This document shows, in pieces, positions 1 to 6,760 of a stretch of 14,983 bases of DNA. The DNA is from Phycisphaerales bacterium UBA2396 (GTDB lineage Bacteria; Planctomycetota; Phycisphaerae; Phycisphaerales; UBA1924). The stretch covers positions 496 to 15,478 of the forward strand of contig DDSG01000165.1 in the NCBI GenBank assembly GCA_002343325.1, written 5' to 3'. Position 1 is the first letter of the stretch; the number at the start of each line of letters is the position of its first letter. The notes beneath the pieces are model-generated. The model saw only the letters and a program-made list of their open reading frames with translations. It was not told the origin of the DNA and searched no databases. The translations under genes and the position numbers were made by a program.

Positions 1-1
1 C

Positions 2-1882
2 GTCGCCAGTCAGATCGCGGCGGGTGAGGTCGTCGAACGCCCCGCCAGCGTCGTCAAGGAACTCGTCGAGAATGCCCTCGATGCCGGTTCGACCAGCATC
101 ACCGTCGAGCTCGAACAGGGCGGCGTCGAACTCATCCGCGTGACCGACAACGGCGGCGGCATCTCGCCCGAGGATCTCCCCCTCGCCCTCTCGCCCCACG
201 CCACCAGCAAGATCAGCCAGACCTCGGACCTCGATCACATCGCGACACTCGGGTTCCGCGGCGAGGCGCTCGCGTCGATCGCCAGCGTTTCTCGACTCTC
301 CATCCGTTCACGCATTCCCGACTCCAACGCGGCGTTCCTCCTCGAAACCGAGGGCGTCGTCGACAACCTGCCGCCGGGCGCGGTCCGCCCCGCCTCGGGT
401 CCGGTTGGGACCAGCGTGACCGTCCGCAACCTCTTCTTCAACACGCCCGCCCGCCGAAAGTTCCTTCGGACTCCCGCGACCGAGCAATCCCGCTGCGTCG
501 ACGCGCTCACCGAGCTCGCGATGGCCCACCCGGCCGTTGCGTTTCTCGCCAAAGCAGACGGCCGCCTGGTGCTCGATGTTCCGCCGGGCCAGGATCCGGT
601 CGATCGGGCGCTCGACCTGCTCGGCCGAGAGCTCAAGGACCAGTTGCTCCTCGTCTCCGCCGACGAACAGTCCGATGCACGCGGCATCGCGCTCTGGGGG
701 CTTGTCGGCCTGCCGGCCGTCGCTCGCGCCACGCGGGCCGCTCAGCACGTCTTCATTAACGGGCGGGCCGTCCGCGACCGCACCATCCAGCACGCCCTGG
801 CCGAGGCGTACCGCGGCATCCTCGAACCGGGCCGCCAAGCCACCGCCCTGCTGATGCTCGACATGAGCCCCGAGGCGGTCGACGTCAACGTCCACCCGCA
901 GAAAGCGGAGGTGCGCTTCCGCGACAGCGGGCTGGTCCACTCGGTGGTGTACCACGCGGTCAAGCGGGCCCTCGTCGCCGCCGATCTCACGCCCACGATC
1001 TCGATGCTCCGCCCACACGTGGGCGCGAGGGAGATTCTCCCGGCGGGCTCTTCTCACCTGCCCGCGAACGGCGCCACTCCTCTTGACGCCGACGCCCACC
1101 GCCGCGCGTTCGTCGACTACTTCAGACGGGCCTCGCCCGGCACGACCCAGTCGCCCATCTCCTACAGCGAGGTTCGGCAGGCCATCGATGCCGCAGGCCC
1201 AGCGCCGACGCCGCCGCCCTTTGCTCCAGCGTCCCAGTCGTCAATCAGCACCCACACTCCGCACGACGACACGCCGCACACAACCTCGCTGCCCACCGCC
1301 GTGCCCGCCTCCGCGGTGCTCCAGGTCCACAACAGCTTTCTCGTCACGCAGGACGAGCAAGGCGTTGTCATCGTCGACCAGCACGCTCTGCACGAGCGGG
1401 TCATGTTCGAGGCCCTTCTCGCTCGCGTCCTCGAGACCGATCTCGAAAGCCAGCGGCTGCTCGCTCCCGTGATCCTCGACGTTCTTCCCGCACAGGCCTC
1501 GCGTCTCGACGACCTCGGCCCGCTCCTTCGCCGCATCGGGATCGAGGCCTCGCAGACCGGCCCACGCCAGATCGCGATCCACGCTTTCCCGACCTTTCTC
1601 TTCGACCGCAACGTTGACCCCGCGGAGTTCTTCCCCGACCTGCTCGACAAGGCCACCGCCGCCGGCTTCGCTCCCGAATCTGAAGACGCTCTGCGGGACG
1701 TGCTCGACATGATGGCCTGCAAGGCCGCCGTCAAGGCCGGCGACCGCATGAGCCCCTCCGAGCTCGGCGAGCTCCTCCGACTCCGCGAAGCGGTCGAGCG
1801 CTCCAGCAACTGCCCCCACGGCCGCCCCACCACGGTTCGCCTCACGATCCGCGAGCTCGAACGGCTCTTCGGCCGCAGCTAG
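2..1882 (+). CDS. mutL: DNA mismatch repair protein MutL (5' truncated by window edge)
   Basis: MutL couples mismatch recognition by MutS to strand incision and repair. The reading frame is open to the left edge and begins inside the conserved QIAAGEVVERPASVVKELVE block, so only about a dozen N-terminal codons are missing; the internal GTG at 140 is not the true start. The GHKL ATPase motifs are present: ELVENALDAG (Mg/ATP Asn-Glu region), DNGGGI, TSKI, GFRGEAL and the NTPARRKF segment. A proline-rich linker lies around 1185-1310. The C-terminal dimerization/endonuclease domain carries DQHALHERVMFE at 1376-1411, an exact DQHA(X)2E(X)4E metal-binding motif, plus ACKAAVKAGD and CPHGRP. This is therefore the nicking type of MutL found in bacteria without MutH (family knowledge). 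It ends with TAG and converges on the YHS-like gene 14 bp away. Identification is very secure. Confidence 0.97.
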   Translation, partial: VASQIAAGEVVERPASVVKELVENALDAGSTSITVELEQGGVELIRVTDNGGGISPEDLPLALSPHATSKISQTSDLDHIATLGFRGEALASIASVSRLSIRSRIPDSNAAFLLETEGVVDNLPPGAVRPASGPVGTSVTVRNLFFNTPARRKFLRTPATEQSRCVDALTELAMAHPAVAFLAKADGRLVLDVPPGQDPVDRALDLLGRELKDQLLLVSADEQSDARGIALWGLVGLPAVARATRAAQHVFINGRAVRDRTIQHALAEAYRGILEPGRQATALLMLDMSPEAVDVNVHPQKAEVRFRDSGLVHSVVYHAVKRALVAADLTPTISMLRPHVGAREILPAGSSHLPANGATPLDADAHRRAFVDYFRRASPGTTQSPISYSEVRQAIDAAGPAPTPPPFAPASQSSISTHTPHDDTPHTTSLPTAVPASAVLQVHNSFLVTQDEQGVVIVDQHALHERVMFEALLARVLETDLESQRLLAPVILDVLPAQASRLDDLGPLLRRIGIEASQTGPRQIAIHAFPTFLFDRNVDPAEFFPDLLDKATAAGFAPESEDALRDVLDMMACKAAVKAGDRMSPSELGELLRLREAVERSSNCPHGRPTTVRLTIRELERLFGRS

Positions 1883-1896
1883 GCGTCACGCCGCGA

Positions 1897-2196
1897 TCAC
1901 TTGGCGTACGTCATCGCCTTGGCCAGCACCGCGTCCTTGCCCGCCTCGTCCAGCCGCCGGAACTCTTCGACGCAGTCCTGACAGCAGAACGCGATCGCTT
2001 TGCCCTTGTACGTCGCGGTCAGTGTCCCGTCGGCCGCATCCAGCGACATGATCGGGCACACCGTGTTCACTGCCTTGGAGCCCGGCTGGTTTCCCGCCGC
2101 CGGTGCCGGCGTGCACGCCTCCGGCTTCTGCCCGCCCGCGCAGCCGCACGCCAGCGTCGCGCCCGCCACGATCAACGCCGTGAAAATCCGGTCCAT
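1897..2196 (-). CDS. Small exported YHS/TRASH-like cysteine protein, possible lipoprotein
   Basis: This 99-residue protein has an N-terminal hydrophobic export signal (residues 3-16) ending in a cysteine-containing LACGC segment. That could be a lipobox, but neither Cys17 nor Cys19 has the ideal preceding residues. A Pro/Ala-rich spacer follows, then a compact domain with CPIM (Cys47), YKGKAIAFCCQDC (Cys71, Cys72, Cys75) and EEF. This spacing matches YHS/TRASH-type metal-binding domains (C-P-x-M ... Y-x-G-K-x-x-x-F-C-C-x-x-C ... F). By family analogy it may bind copper or another soft metal in the periplasm; this is inference. The ATG at 2196 is chosen because GGGGAGG lies 6-7 nt upstream on the minus strand; the longer upstream extension overlaps pgk out of frame. 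It starts 16 bp after the pgk stop and is probably cotranscribed with it. Confidence 0.8.
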   Translation of the reverse strand: MDRIFTALIVAGATLACGCAGGQKPEACTPAPAAGNQPGSKAVNTVCPIMSLDAADGTLTATYKGKAIAFCCQDCVEEFRRLDEAGKDAVLAKAMTYAK

Positions 2197-2212
2197 CGCG
2201 ACCTCCCCTCGA

Positions 2213-3415
2213 TCATGCGTTGTCCAGCACGTCCACCGACTCGAACGCCTTACCCTCGAGCATTTCAAGGCTCGCGCCCCCGCCCGTCGAGACATGGCTG
2301 AAACCATCCGCCAGCCCGAACTGCTCGACCGCCGCCGCCGAGTCGCCTCCGCCGACCACCGTCGTCGCGCCCGCCTTCGTCGCCGACACCATCGACTTCG
2401 CCACTTCCTTCGTCCCAACCGAGAATGGGCCCATCTCGAACACACCCATCGGCCCGTTCCACACCACCGTCTTCGCCCTCGCGATCAGCAGCGCGAACTG
2501 CGTCTGCGTCTTGGGCCCGATGTCCAGGCCCATGTACCCGTCCTTGATCTCCCCATCGAACACCTCGATGTCCCCGTGCTCGCTGAACTGCGTGTTGCAC
2601 ACGTGATCCACAGGCAGGTGCAACTGGCACTTCAGCTTCGCCGCCAGATCAAGCGTCTTCTTTGCGTCCGAGATCCGATCCTCCTCCACCCGGCTGCTCC
2701 CCACCTTCTTCCCGAGGGCCCGCAAGAACGTGTACGCCATCGCGCCGCCCACGATCACATGATCCGCCTTGGGCAGCAGGTTGTCGATGCACGCCATCTT
2801 GTCCGACACCTTCGCCCCGCCCAGCACCACCACGAACGGCTTGGCCGGCGACGAGATCGCGCCCGACAGGTACTTGATCTCCTTCTCCACCAGGAACCCC
2901 ACCACACGCGGCTTGCCCGCCATGCTCTTGGGCACCGCGACCATGCTCGCCTCCGGACGATGGCACGTCCCGAACGCATCGTTCACATACACGTCGGCCC
3001 CGTGCGCCAGCTTCGCCGCGAACGCCGCGTCGCCCTTCTTCTCCGCCTTGTGGAACCGCACGTTCTCGAGCAACACCACGTCCCCGTTCTTCATCCCCGC
3101 CACCGCCGCGTCGCTCGCCGCGTCGATGCAGTCCTTGCTCGGGAACCCCACAGGCTTGCCCAGCATCTCCCCGAGTCGCTTCGCCACCGGCTCAAGGCTG
3201 AACTCAGCCTCGAAGCCCGTCCCCTCGGGACGCCCCAGATGGCTCACCAAAATCGCCCGCCCGCCGCGGTCCACGATGCTGCGAATCGTCGGCAACGCCG
3301 CGCGAATCCGCCGATCATCTGAGATCTTCCCGCCTTCGATCGGCACGTTGAAGTCCACGCGCACGAAGACACGCTTGCCCGACACATCAACCGCCGACAC
3401 GTTCTTCTTCGCCAT
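2213..3415 (-). CDS. pgk: Phosphoglycerate kinase
   Basis: This cytoplasmic glycolytic enzyme transfers phosphate between 1,3-bisphosphoglycerate and ADP, giving 3-phosphoglycerate and ATP. Its 400 residues are the normal family length. Visible signatures are VRVDFNVP (residues 18-25) and SHLGRP (58-63) for substrate binding, VVLGGAKVSDK in the hinge/nucleotide region, GGGDSAAAVEQFG (from about residue 355) and the FSHVSTGGGASLEMLEGK block that closes the nucleotide site. The ATG at 3415 has a GGAGGA ribosome site 7 nt upstream. It follows atpH after 76 bp and precedes the YHS-like gene by 16 bp on the same strand. Its place directly after the Fo genes, where atpA would normally lie, is unusual. 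Only a weak 5-bp hairpin separates it from atpH, so read-through from the atp genes is likely (inference). Confidence 0.98.
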   Translation of the reverse strand: MAKKNVSAVDVSGKRVFVRVDFNVPIEGGKISDDRRIRAALPTIRSIVDRGGRAILVSHLGRPEGTGFEAEFSLEPVAKRLGEMLGKPVGFPSKDCIDAASDAAVAGMKNGDVVLLENVRFHKAEKKGDAAFAAKLAHGADVYVNDAFGTCHRPEASMVAVPKSMAGKPRVVGFLVEKEIKYLSGAISSPAKPFVVVLGGAKVSDKMACIDNLLPKADHVIVGGAMAYTFLRALGKKVGSSRVEEDRISDAKKTLDLAAKLKCQLHLPVDHVCNTQFSEHGDIEVFDGEIKDGYMGLDIGPKTQTQFALLIARAKTVVWNGPMGVFEMGPFSVGTKEVAKSMVSATKAGATTVVGGGDSAAAVEQFGLADGFSHVSTGGGASLEMLEGKAFESVDVLDNA

Positions 3416-3454
3416 GGTGAATCCTCCGCCGGAGCAGCCGCCCCGCCAGTCATG

Positions 3455-3470
3455 CGGGCACGCTCGCCCG
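3455..3470 (-). other. Weak stem-loop between atpH and pgk
   Basis: CGGGC at 3455-3459 can pair with GCCCG at 3466-3470 around a 6-nt loop. There is no following U tract on the minus strand, so it is not a convincing intrinsic terminator. In sequence this GC-rich and with only 5 bp, chance formation is possible. Confidence 0.25.
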
Positions 3471-3491
3471 GATCCCGATCACTTCTCTACG

Positions 3492-4097
3492 TTACCCGAG
3501 GATCGCATCGATCCGCGACTTGAGCGCGGCCTGACCCTCGTTCGACAGCTTGTCCTGCATCCGACGCAACTGCGACGCGACCGACGCATCGATGAACTGG
3601 TCGCCCACGCGGATCTTGATCCCGCCGATCATCCCCGCCTCGGTGTACGGGTGCAGCACGACTTCCTTCTTGAGAGCCGCCGCCAGCCCGTCGCGCACGC
3701 GCGCCTGCGTCCCCTGGTCGATCGGCGCCGCCGTGTAGACGTCCACCTCGACCCGTCCGAACTTCTCCTGCGCGAGCTGGTCAAAGCCCGCCGAGATCAA
3801 CGCCAGGTGCGACAGACGCCCCTTCTTGTTGAGCACCAGCAGGAATCGGACCGTCACGTCAGACACACGCCCGTCCAGGATCTTCCGCAGCGAAGCCTCT
3901 CGCTTGCCGGAGGCGATCACCCGGCTCGCCAGAAACTCGCCGAACGCCTTGTTCGCGCGGGCGAGCTCGACAATCTCCTCAAGCTCCGCCTGCGTCTCGC
4001 GGACCGCTTCGCGCCCGCCCTTGCTCTCCACAAGGTCCATCAGCGTGCGGGCGTACACCAGGGCCAGGGCATCGGGCTGCGCATCGACCATCGGCAT
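3492..4097 (-). CDS. atpH: ATP synthase F1 delta subunit
   Basis: The delta subunit caps the F1 hexamer and links it to the b-subunit peripheral stalk on the cytoplasmic face. The 201 residues show the family pattern: an N-terminal helical bundle beginning near ALALVYARTLMDL, the RFLLVLNKKGRLSHL stretch in the middle, and the C-terminal MIGGIKIRVGDQFIDASVASQLRRM segment, the most conserved part of OSCP/delta. The first ATG (4097) is preferred over the third-codon ATG because GAGGAG lies 7 nt before it. It begins 25 bp after the atpF stop. In the usual bacterial order atpA would follow, but here pgk does. Confidence 0.95.
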   Translation of the reverse strand: MPMVDAQPDALALVYARTLMDLVESKGGREAVRETQAELEEIVELARANKAFGEFLASRVIASGKREASLRKILDGRVSDVTVRFLLVLNKKGRLSHLALISAGFDQLAQEKFGRVEVDVYTAAPIDQGTQARVRDGLAAALKKEVVLHPYTEAGMIGGIKIRVGDQFIDASVASQLRRMQDKLSNEGQAALKSRIDAILG

Positions 4098-4122
4098 CGT
4101 TCGGCTCCTCAGAACACCGGCC

Positions 4123-4737
4123 TTAGTTCTTCATCCCCTGCAACTGACCCAGCGATTCCTCGATCAACTGCTGGTGATCGCCCGCGTTGATCTGACGCTT
4201 CAGAATCTTCCCAGCGATCGTCGTCGCGAGAGTCGCCGACTGGGCGTACAGCTCGGTCACCGCCGCACGCTTGGCCGCCTCGATGTCACGCATCGCCGCC
4301 GAACGCAGGGCGGCAACCTCCGCCTCCGCCTTCGCCTTCAGCTCCGCCGCCACCGTCGCCTGCTGGCTCCGGGCCTGCTCGATCATCCGCTGCGCCTCGG
4401 CACGAGCCTGCTGCAGGCTCTTCTGGTACTCCTCGAGCGCGTCCTTCGCCTGCTTGCGGGCCATTTCGGCCGCCTCAATCTCGCCGCGGATCTTGCTCGC
4501 ACGCTCGTCCAGCGCGCCGCCGATCACAGGCCACACCTTGACCGCCAGCACCCCGAACACGATCGCGAAGACCAGCAGCGCCGTCACCGCCGACGCGATC
4601 CCCTGCGCCGGGGTCGCCACCGCGTTGTCCTGCGGGCCTTCGCCGCCCGCCTGACCACCAGCAGCCAACGCCAGGCCCGCCGGCATCGCCAGGGCAGCCA
4701 GCACAACCATCGCTCGATCGCTCAGAAGACCCTTCAT
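4123..4737 (-). CDS. atpF: ATP synthase Fo b subunit with N-terminal signal-like leader
   Basis: The b subunit forms the peripheral stalk that holds F1 still against the rotating c ring. From the ATG at 4737 the protein has 204 residues. Residues 1 to about 26 form a hydrophobic, Ala-rich export-signal-like leader (Lys2, Arg8, then a run to ALALAAGG). A short Gly/Asp/Gln-rich linker leads to the true membrane anchor (ALLVFAIVFGVLAVKVWPVI). A long charged coiled-coil helix follows (DERASKIRGEIEAAE... and EEYQKSLQQARAEAQR), then the delta-contacting C-terminus. A GGAG lies 7 nt before this ATG. A longer in-frame TTG start at 4803 would put charged residues before the leader and lacks support. 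The leader is compatible with b topology, whose N-terminus is periplasmic. Confidence 0.93.
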   Translation of the reverse strand: MKGLLSDRAMVVLAALAMPAGLALAAGGQAGGEGPQDNAVATPAQGIASAVTALLVFAIVFGVLAVKVWPVIGGALDERASKIRGEIEAAEMARKQAKDALEEYQKSLQQARAEAQRMIEQARSQQATVAAELKAKAEAEVAALRSAAMRDIEAAKRAAVTELYAQSATLATTIAGKILKRQINAGDHQQLIEESLGQLQGMKN

Positions 4738-4814
4738 CGCTTCGCTCCGATCTTCAGGCCCAAGAGGCCGGGCCAGGTGCTCGTTCCCATTCCACGCCCC
4801 CAACTCCCCAGAAG

Positions 4815-4845
4815 CCTCGGCAAGGCCGATCAGGCCTCGCCGAGG
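4815..4845 (-). promoter_or_regulatory. Stem-loop directly after atpE, in the atpE-atpF spacer
   Basis: In the transcribed (minus) strand, CCUCGGC pairs with GCCGAGG, continues through a G-U wobble, and then AGGCC pairs with GGCCU around a 5-nt UGAUC loop. This is a 13-bp stem without bulges. It begins 9 nt after the atpE stop and lies well upstream of the atpF ribosome site. No U tract follows, so it is not a standard intrinsic terminator. A role in partial termination, processing or protection of atpE mRNA is inferred, in keeping with the need for many c subunits per complex. Confidence 0.55.
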
Positions 4846-4854
4846 TGATTGAAC

Positions 4855-5145
4855 TTACTTGGCCACGAAGCCCGCCGCCACGGCGAACAGCGTCGCACCT
4901 TCGATCAAGGCCGCCGCCAGAATCATGTTGATCTGGATCTTGCCGGCCGCCTCGGGCTGACGCGCGATCGACTCGACCGCCGCCTTGCCCACCAGCCCGA
5001 TCCCGATACCGCCGCCGATCAGCGCGAGACCCGCGCCGATCACCGCGAGACCCTTGCCCATCGTCGAGCCCTCGCCCTCGGCCGCCATCGCCATCGCCGG
5101 AGCCATCAGGGCCGTCGCCAGGAACATCTTCGTCATCAGCTTCAT
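4855..5145 (-). CDS. atpE: ATP synthase Fo c subunit (rotor ring) with signal-like leader
   Basis: The c subunits form the membrane rotor ring that carries ions past subunit a. Of 96 residues, the first 21 or so form an export-signal-like leader (Lys2, Lys6, hydrophobic run, AMAMA before AEGEG). The two transmembrane hairpin helices follow, with the glycine-rich first helix (GAGLALIGGGIGIG), the polar loop ARQPE and the second helix holding the ion-carrying Glu82 in ALIEGATLF. The helix-1 glutamine and the serine/threonine after the glutamate, typical of sodium-coupled rings, are absent (Ile and Gly instead), so proton coupling is predicted. The ATG at 5145 has AGAGGA about 8 nt upstream. It lies between atpB and atpF in the usual order, with stem-loops on both sides. 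Confidence 0.96.
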   Translation of the reverse strand: MKLMTKMFLATALMAPAMAMAAEGEGSTMGKGLAVIGAGLALIGGGIGIGLVGKAAVESIARQPEAAGKIQINMILAAALIEGATLFAVAAGFVAK

Positions 5146-5190
5146 CGTGTCGATCCTCTCAATTCAAACCATCTCGGGCCGAGCCTGTCC

Positions 5191-5220
5191 GCCGCGTCTT
5201 TGGGGCGCTCGCCCCGCGGC
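5191..5220 (-). promoter_or_regulatory. Nested inverted repeat in the atpB-atpE spacer
   Basis: GCCGCG at 5191-5196 is complementary to CGCGGC at 5215-5220. Inside it, GGGGC at 5202-5206 can pair with GCCCC at 5211-5215 around a 4-nt loop. The two stems share one base, so the full structures compete slightly. It lies upstream of the atpE ribosome site, in the 93-bp spacer. No U tract follows. A part in setting atpE expression or mRNA processing is inference only. Confidence 0.4.
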
Positions 5221-5238
5221 ACATCTGTGGTCCGTCAT

Positions 5239-6180
5239 TCACGCGTGCGCGTGCTCGTGACCGTGGTGAGCATGGCCGTGCTCGTGCCCTTCCTCGTGGC
5301 CGTGCTCGTCATGGTGATCCATCAGCGAGATGAACACCGTGCAAAGGAACATGAATACGAACGCCTGGAGGAACCCGACAAACAGCTCCAGGAACATCAC
5401 CGCCATCCCGCCCACCACCGCGATCAGCGTCACCGGAGCCTTCACCACCAGCTCCAGGTTCCACACCGTCCCAACCGCCCCGAACAACGTCGCCAGCAGG
5501 ATGTGACCCGCCGTCATGTTCGCCGCCAGACGGATCATCAACGCCGCCGGCTTGATCACGATCTGACCCGCGAACTCCAGCAGGAAGATCAGGATGCTCA
5601 CCGGGAACGGCGCGCCACCCGTCATGTGCCCGAGATACCCGCCGATCCCCAGGCGGGCGATCGCCGCGCCGTTGAACACCAGCATCGCCACCACCGCCAA
5701 CACGCCCGTCACCCAGATGTTCTGCGTCGCCGTCCCGCCGAACCAGTACCGGTGCGCCTCGGGCGACACGTCCAGACCCTTGAACACCACTGTCAGCAGG
5801 TCCAGCAGCGGCACCAAGCCCAGCAGGTTGTTCACCAGGATGAAGAAGAACGCCGTCCACAGGAACGGCATCAGCCGGTCCGTCCGGTCGTGCAGCAGCG
5901 GCTTCGCCACCTCGTCACGCAAATACGCGCAGATCACCTCGATCATGTGCGCAAAGCGATTCTTCGTGATGTACGCCTCGGCACCCTGCTCCTTCGGGCC
6001 CGTGCGGATGTGCTTCGCCGCCCACAGCCCAACACCGATCAGGATCAACGCCGACAGCACCAGGTTCCCCTGATGCCCCGACCAGATCCACGTCCCATCC
6101 GCCGAACGCACCGCCGAGTGGTTCACCACGTGCTCGGCTGGGTCCGCGGCCGCCAGGAAAATCGTGCTCAGCATCGGCAT
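5239..6180 (-). CDS. atpB: ATP synthase Fo a subunit with histidine-rich C-terminal tail
   Basis: Subunit a provides the two half-channels through which protons reach the c ring. The 313-residue protein has several transmembrane helices. Its essential arginine is Arg217 in the IRLAANMTAGH segment, matching the LRLFGNMYAG-type motif of the family. The helix after it and the LELFVGFLQAFVF segment are also typical. The last 27 residues (287-313) are odd: 12 histidines among Glu, Gly, Ala and Asp, built of GH/EH/AH repeats. Such a tail could bind transition metals (inference). The ATG at 6180 lies 1 nt after the stop of the upstream atpI-like gene, so translation is probably coupled; a GGAG lies about 10 nt upstream. 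The ATG two codons later is the alternative start. Confidence 0.96.
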   Translation of the reverse strand: MPMLSTIFLAAADPAEHVVNHSAVRSADGTWIWSGHQGNLVLSALILIGVGLWAAKHIRTGPKEQGAEAYITKNRFAHMIEVICAYLRDEVAKPLLHDRTDRLMPFLWTAFFFILVNNLLGLVPLLDLLTVVFKGLDVSPEAHRYWFGGTATQNIWVTGVLAVVAMLVFNGAAIARLGIGGYLGHMTGGAPFPVSILIFLLEFAGQIVIKPAALMIRLAANMTAGHILLATLFGAVGTVWNLELVVKAPVTLIAVVGGMAVMFLELFVGFLQAFVFMFLCTVFISLMDHHDEHGHEEGHEHGHAHHGHEHAHA

Positions 6181-6181
6181 C

Positions 6182-6646
6182 TCACGCGTGCTCCGCCGTC
6201 GTCGAGGGTTTCCCCGACGCGTTGCCAGACTTCTCTTTCGCCCGACGCGCTTCGATCCCCGAAAGGATCGTCACCGCCGCCAACGTCTCGATCATCAGCA
6301 CCACCACCGCGCCCGCCACCGCCCCAAGATACAACGCCCGCTTCGAAACCCCGGGCGCGTTGCTCTCCATCAGCCACGCCACACCCAGCACGAGCAGACT
6401 CCGCGCCGCGCCGAACACCAGCACGCCCACGCCCCAGTTCTCGCGTCCGAGTCTCAGCACCACCGGGCCCAGCGAGGCGATCGACGCGATCAGCAGCGAG
6501 CCCACCGCCATCATCACGCCCTTGGAATCCCCGCCCATCCCCATCGCCACCCCGCTGGCCACCGCGCACCCCAGCAGCGTCGCCGCCGCCAGAATCGCCG
6601 CGAATCGCGAACGGGGAATCTCAATGGTCTCGCCGGGCACGCTCAC
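6182..6646 (-). CDS. AtpI-like integral membrane protein upstream of atpB
   Basis: This hydrophobic protein of 154 residues shows about four predicted membrane segments: two in the first half (AAILAAATLLGCAVASGVAM and GVMMAVGSLLIASIASLG), then LVFGAARSLLVLGVAWLM and GAVAGAVVVLMIETLAAVTIL. The C-terminus is charged and soluble (RRAKEKSGN...). The GTG at 6646 is preferred because GAGGAG lies about 5 nt upstream; an alternative GTG two codons later is spaced less well, and the longer open frame has no ribosome site or conserved look. Position between atpZ and atpB, and topology, fit the AtpI-type accessory subunit that helps assemble the c ring. Sequence alone does not prove membership, so no symbol is given. 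Confidence 0.75.
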   Translation of the reverse strand: MSVPGETIEIPRSRFAAILAAATLLGCAVASGVAMGMGGDSKGVMMAVGSLLIASIASLGPVVLRLGRENWGVGVLVFGAARSLLVLGVAWLMESNAPGVSKRALYLGAVAGAVVVLMIETLAAVTILSGIEARRAKEKSGNASGKPSTTAEHA

Positions 6647-6719
6647 GAGGTCTCCTCGAAGGGGCCCAAGGATAGCCGCACTCCGCCCCACAATCGACCC
6701 GCACTCGGACCATGTTCGG

Positions 6720-6740
6720 GTGTTCTGGGGACCCAAACAC
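6720..6740 (-). other. Bulged stem-loop in the atpZ-atpI spacer
   Basis: GTGTT at 6720-6724 pairs with AACAC at 6736-6740. After a single unpaired base, TGG at 6726-6728 pairs with CCA at 6733-6735 around a short loop. It lies 20 bp past the atpZ stop inside a 114-bp spacer. Neither direction has a proper U tract. Partial termination or processing is possible but not shown. Confidence 0.35.
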
Positions 6741-6760
6741 ATTCCTTTCGACCCACCGAC

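Noticed and set aside
1883..1896. Possible bidirectional terminator between mutL and the YHS-like gene
   Set aside because: The gap is only 14 bp and holds no hairpin followed by a T tract on either strand.
4738..4803. In-frame N-terminal extension of atpF from a TTG at 4803
   Set aside because: It would put a charged stretch before the signal-like leader, and the ATG at 4737 has its own GGAG at good spacing.
4849..6675. Long plus-strand open frame (608 codons) over atpE, atpB and the atpI-like gene
   Set aside because: The product is a His/Arg/Gln-rich low-complexity string made by reading the atp genes backwards; all real motifs are on the minus strand.
6647..6742. N-terminal extension of the atpI-like protein to 6742
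   Set aside because: The extension covers the spacer containing the stem-loop, has no ribosome site, and the GTG at 6646 follows GAGGAG closely.
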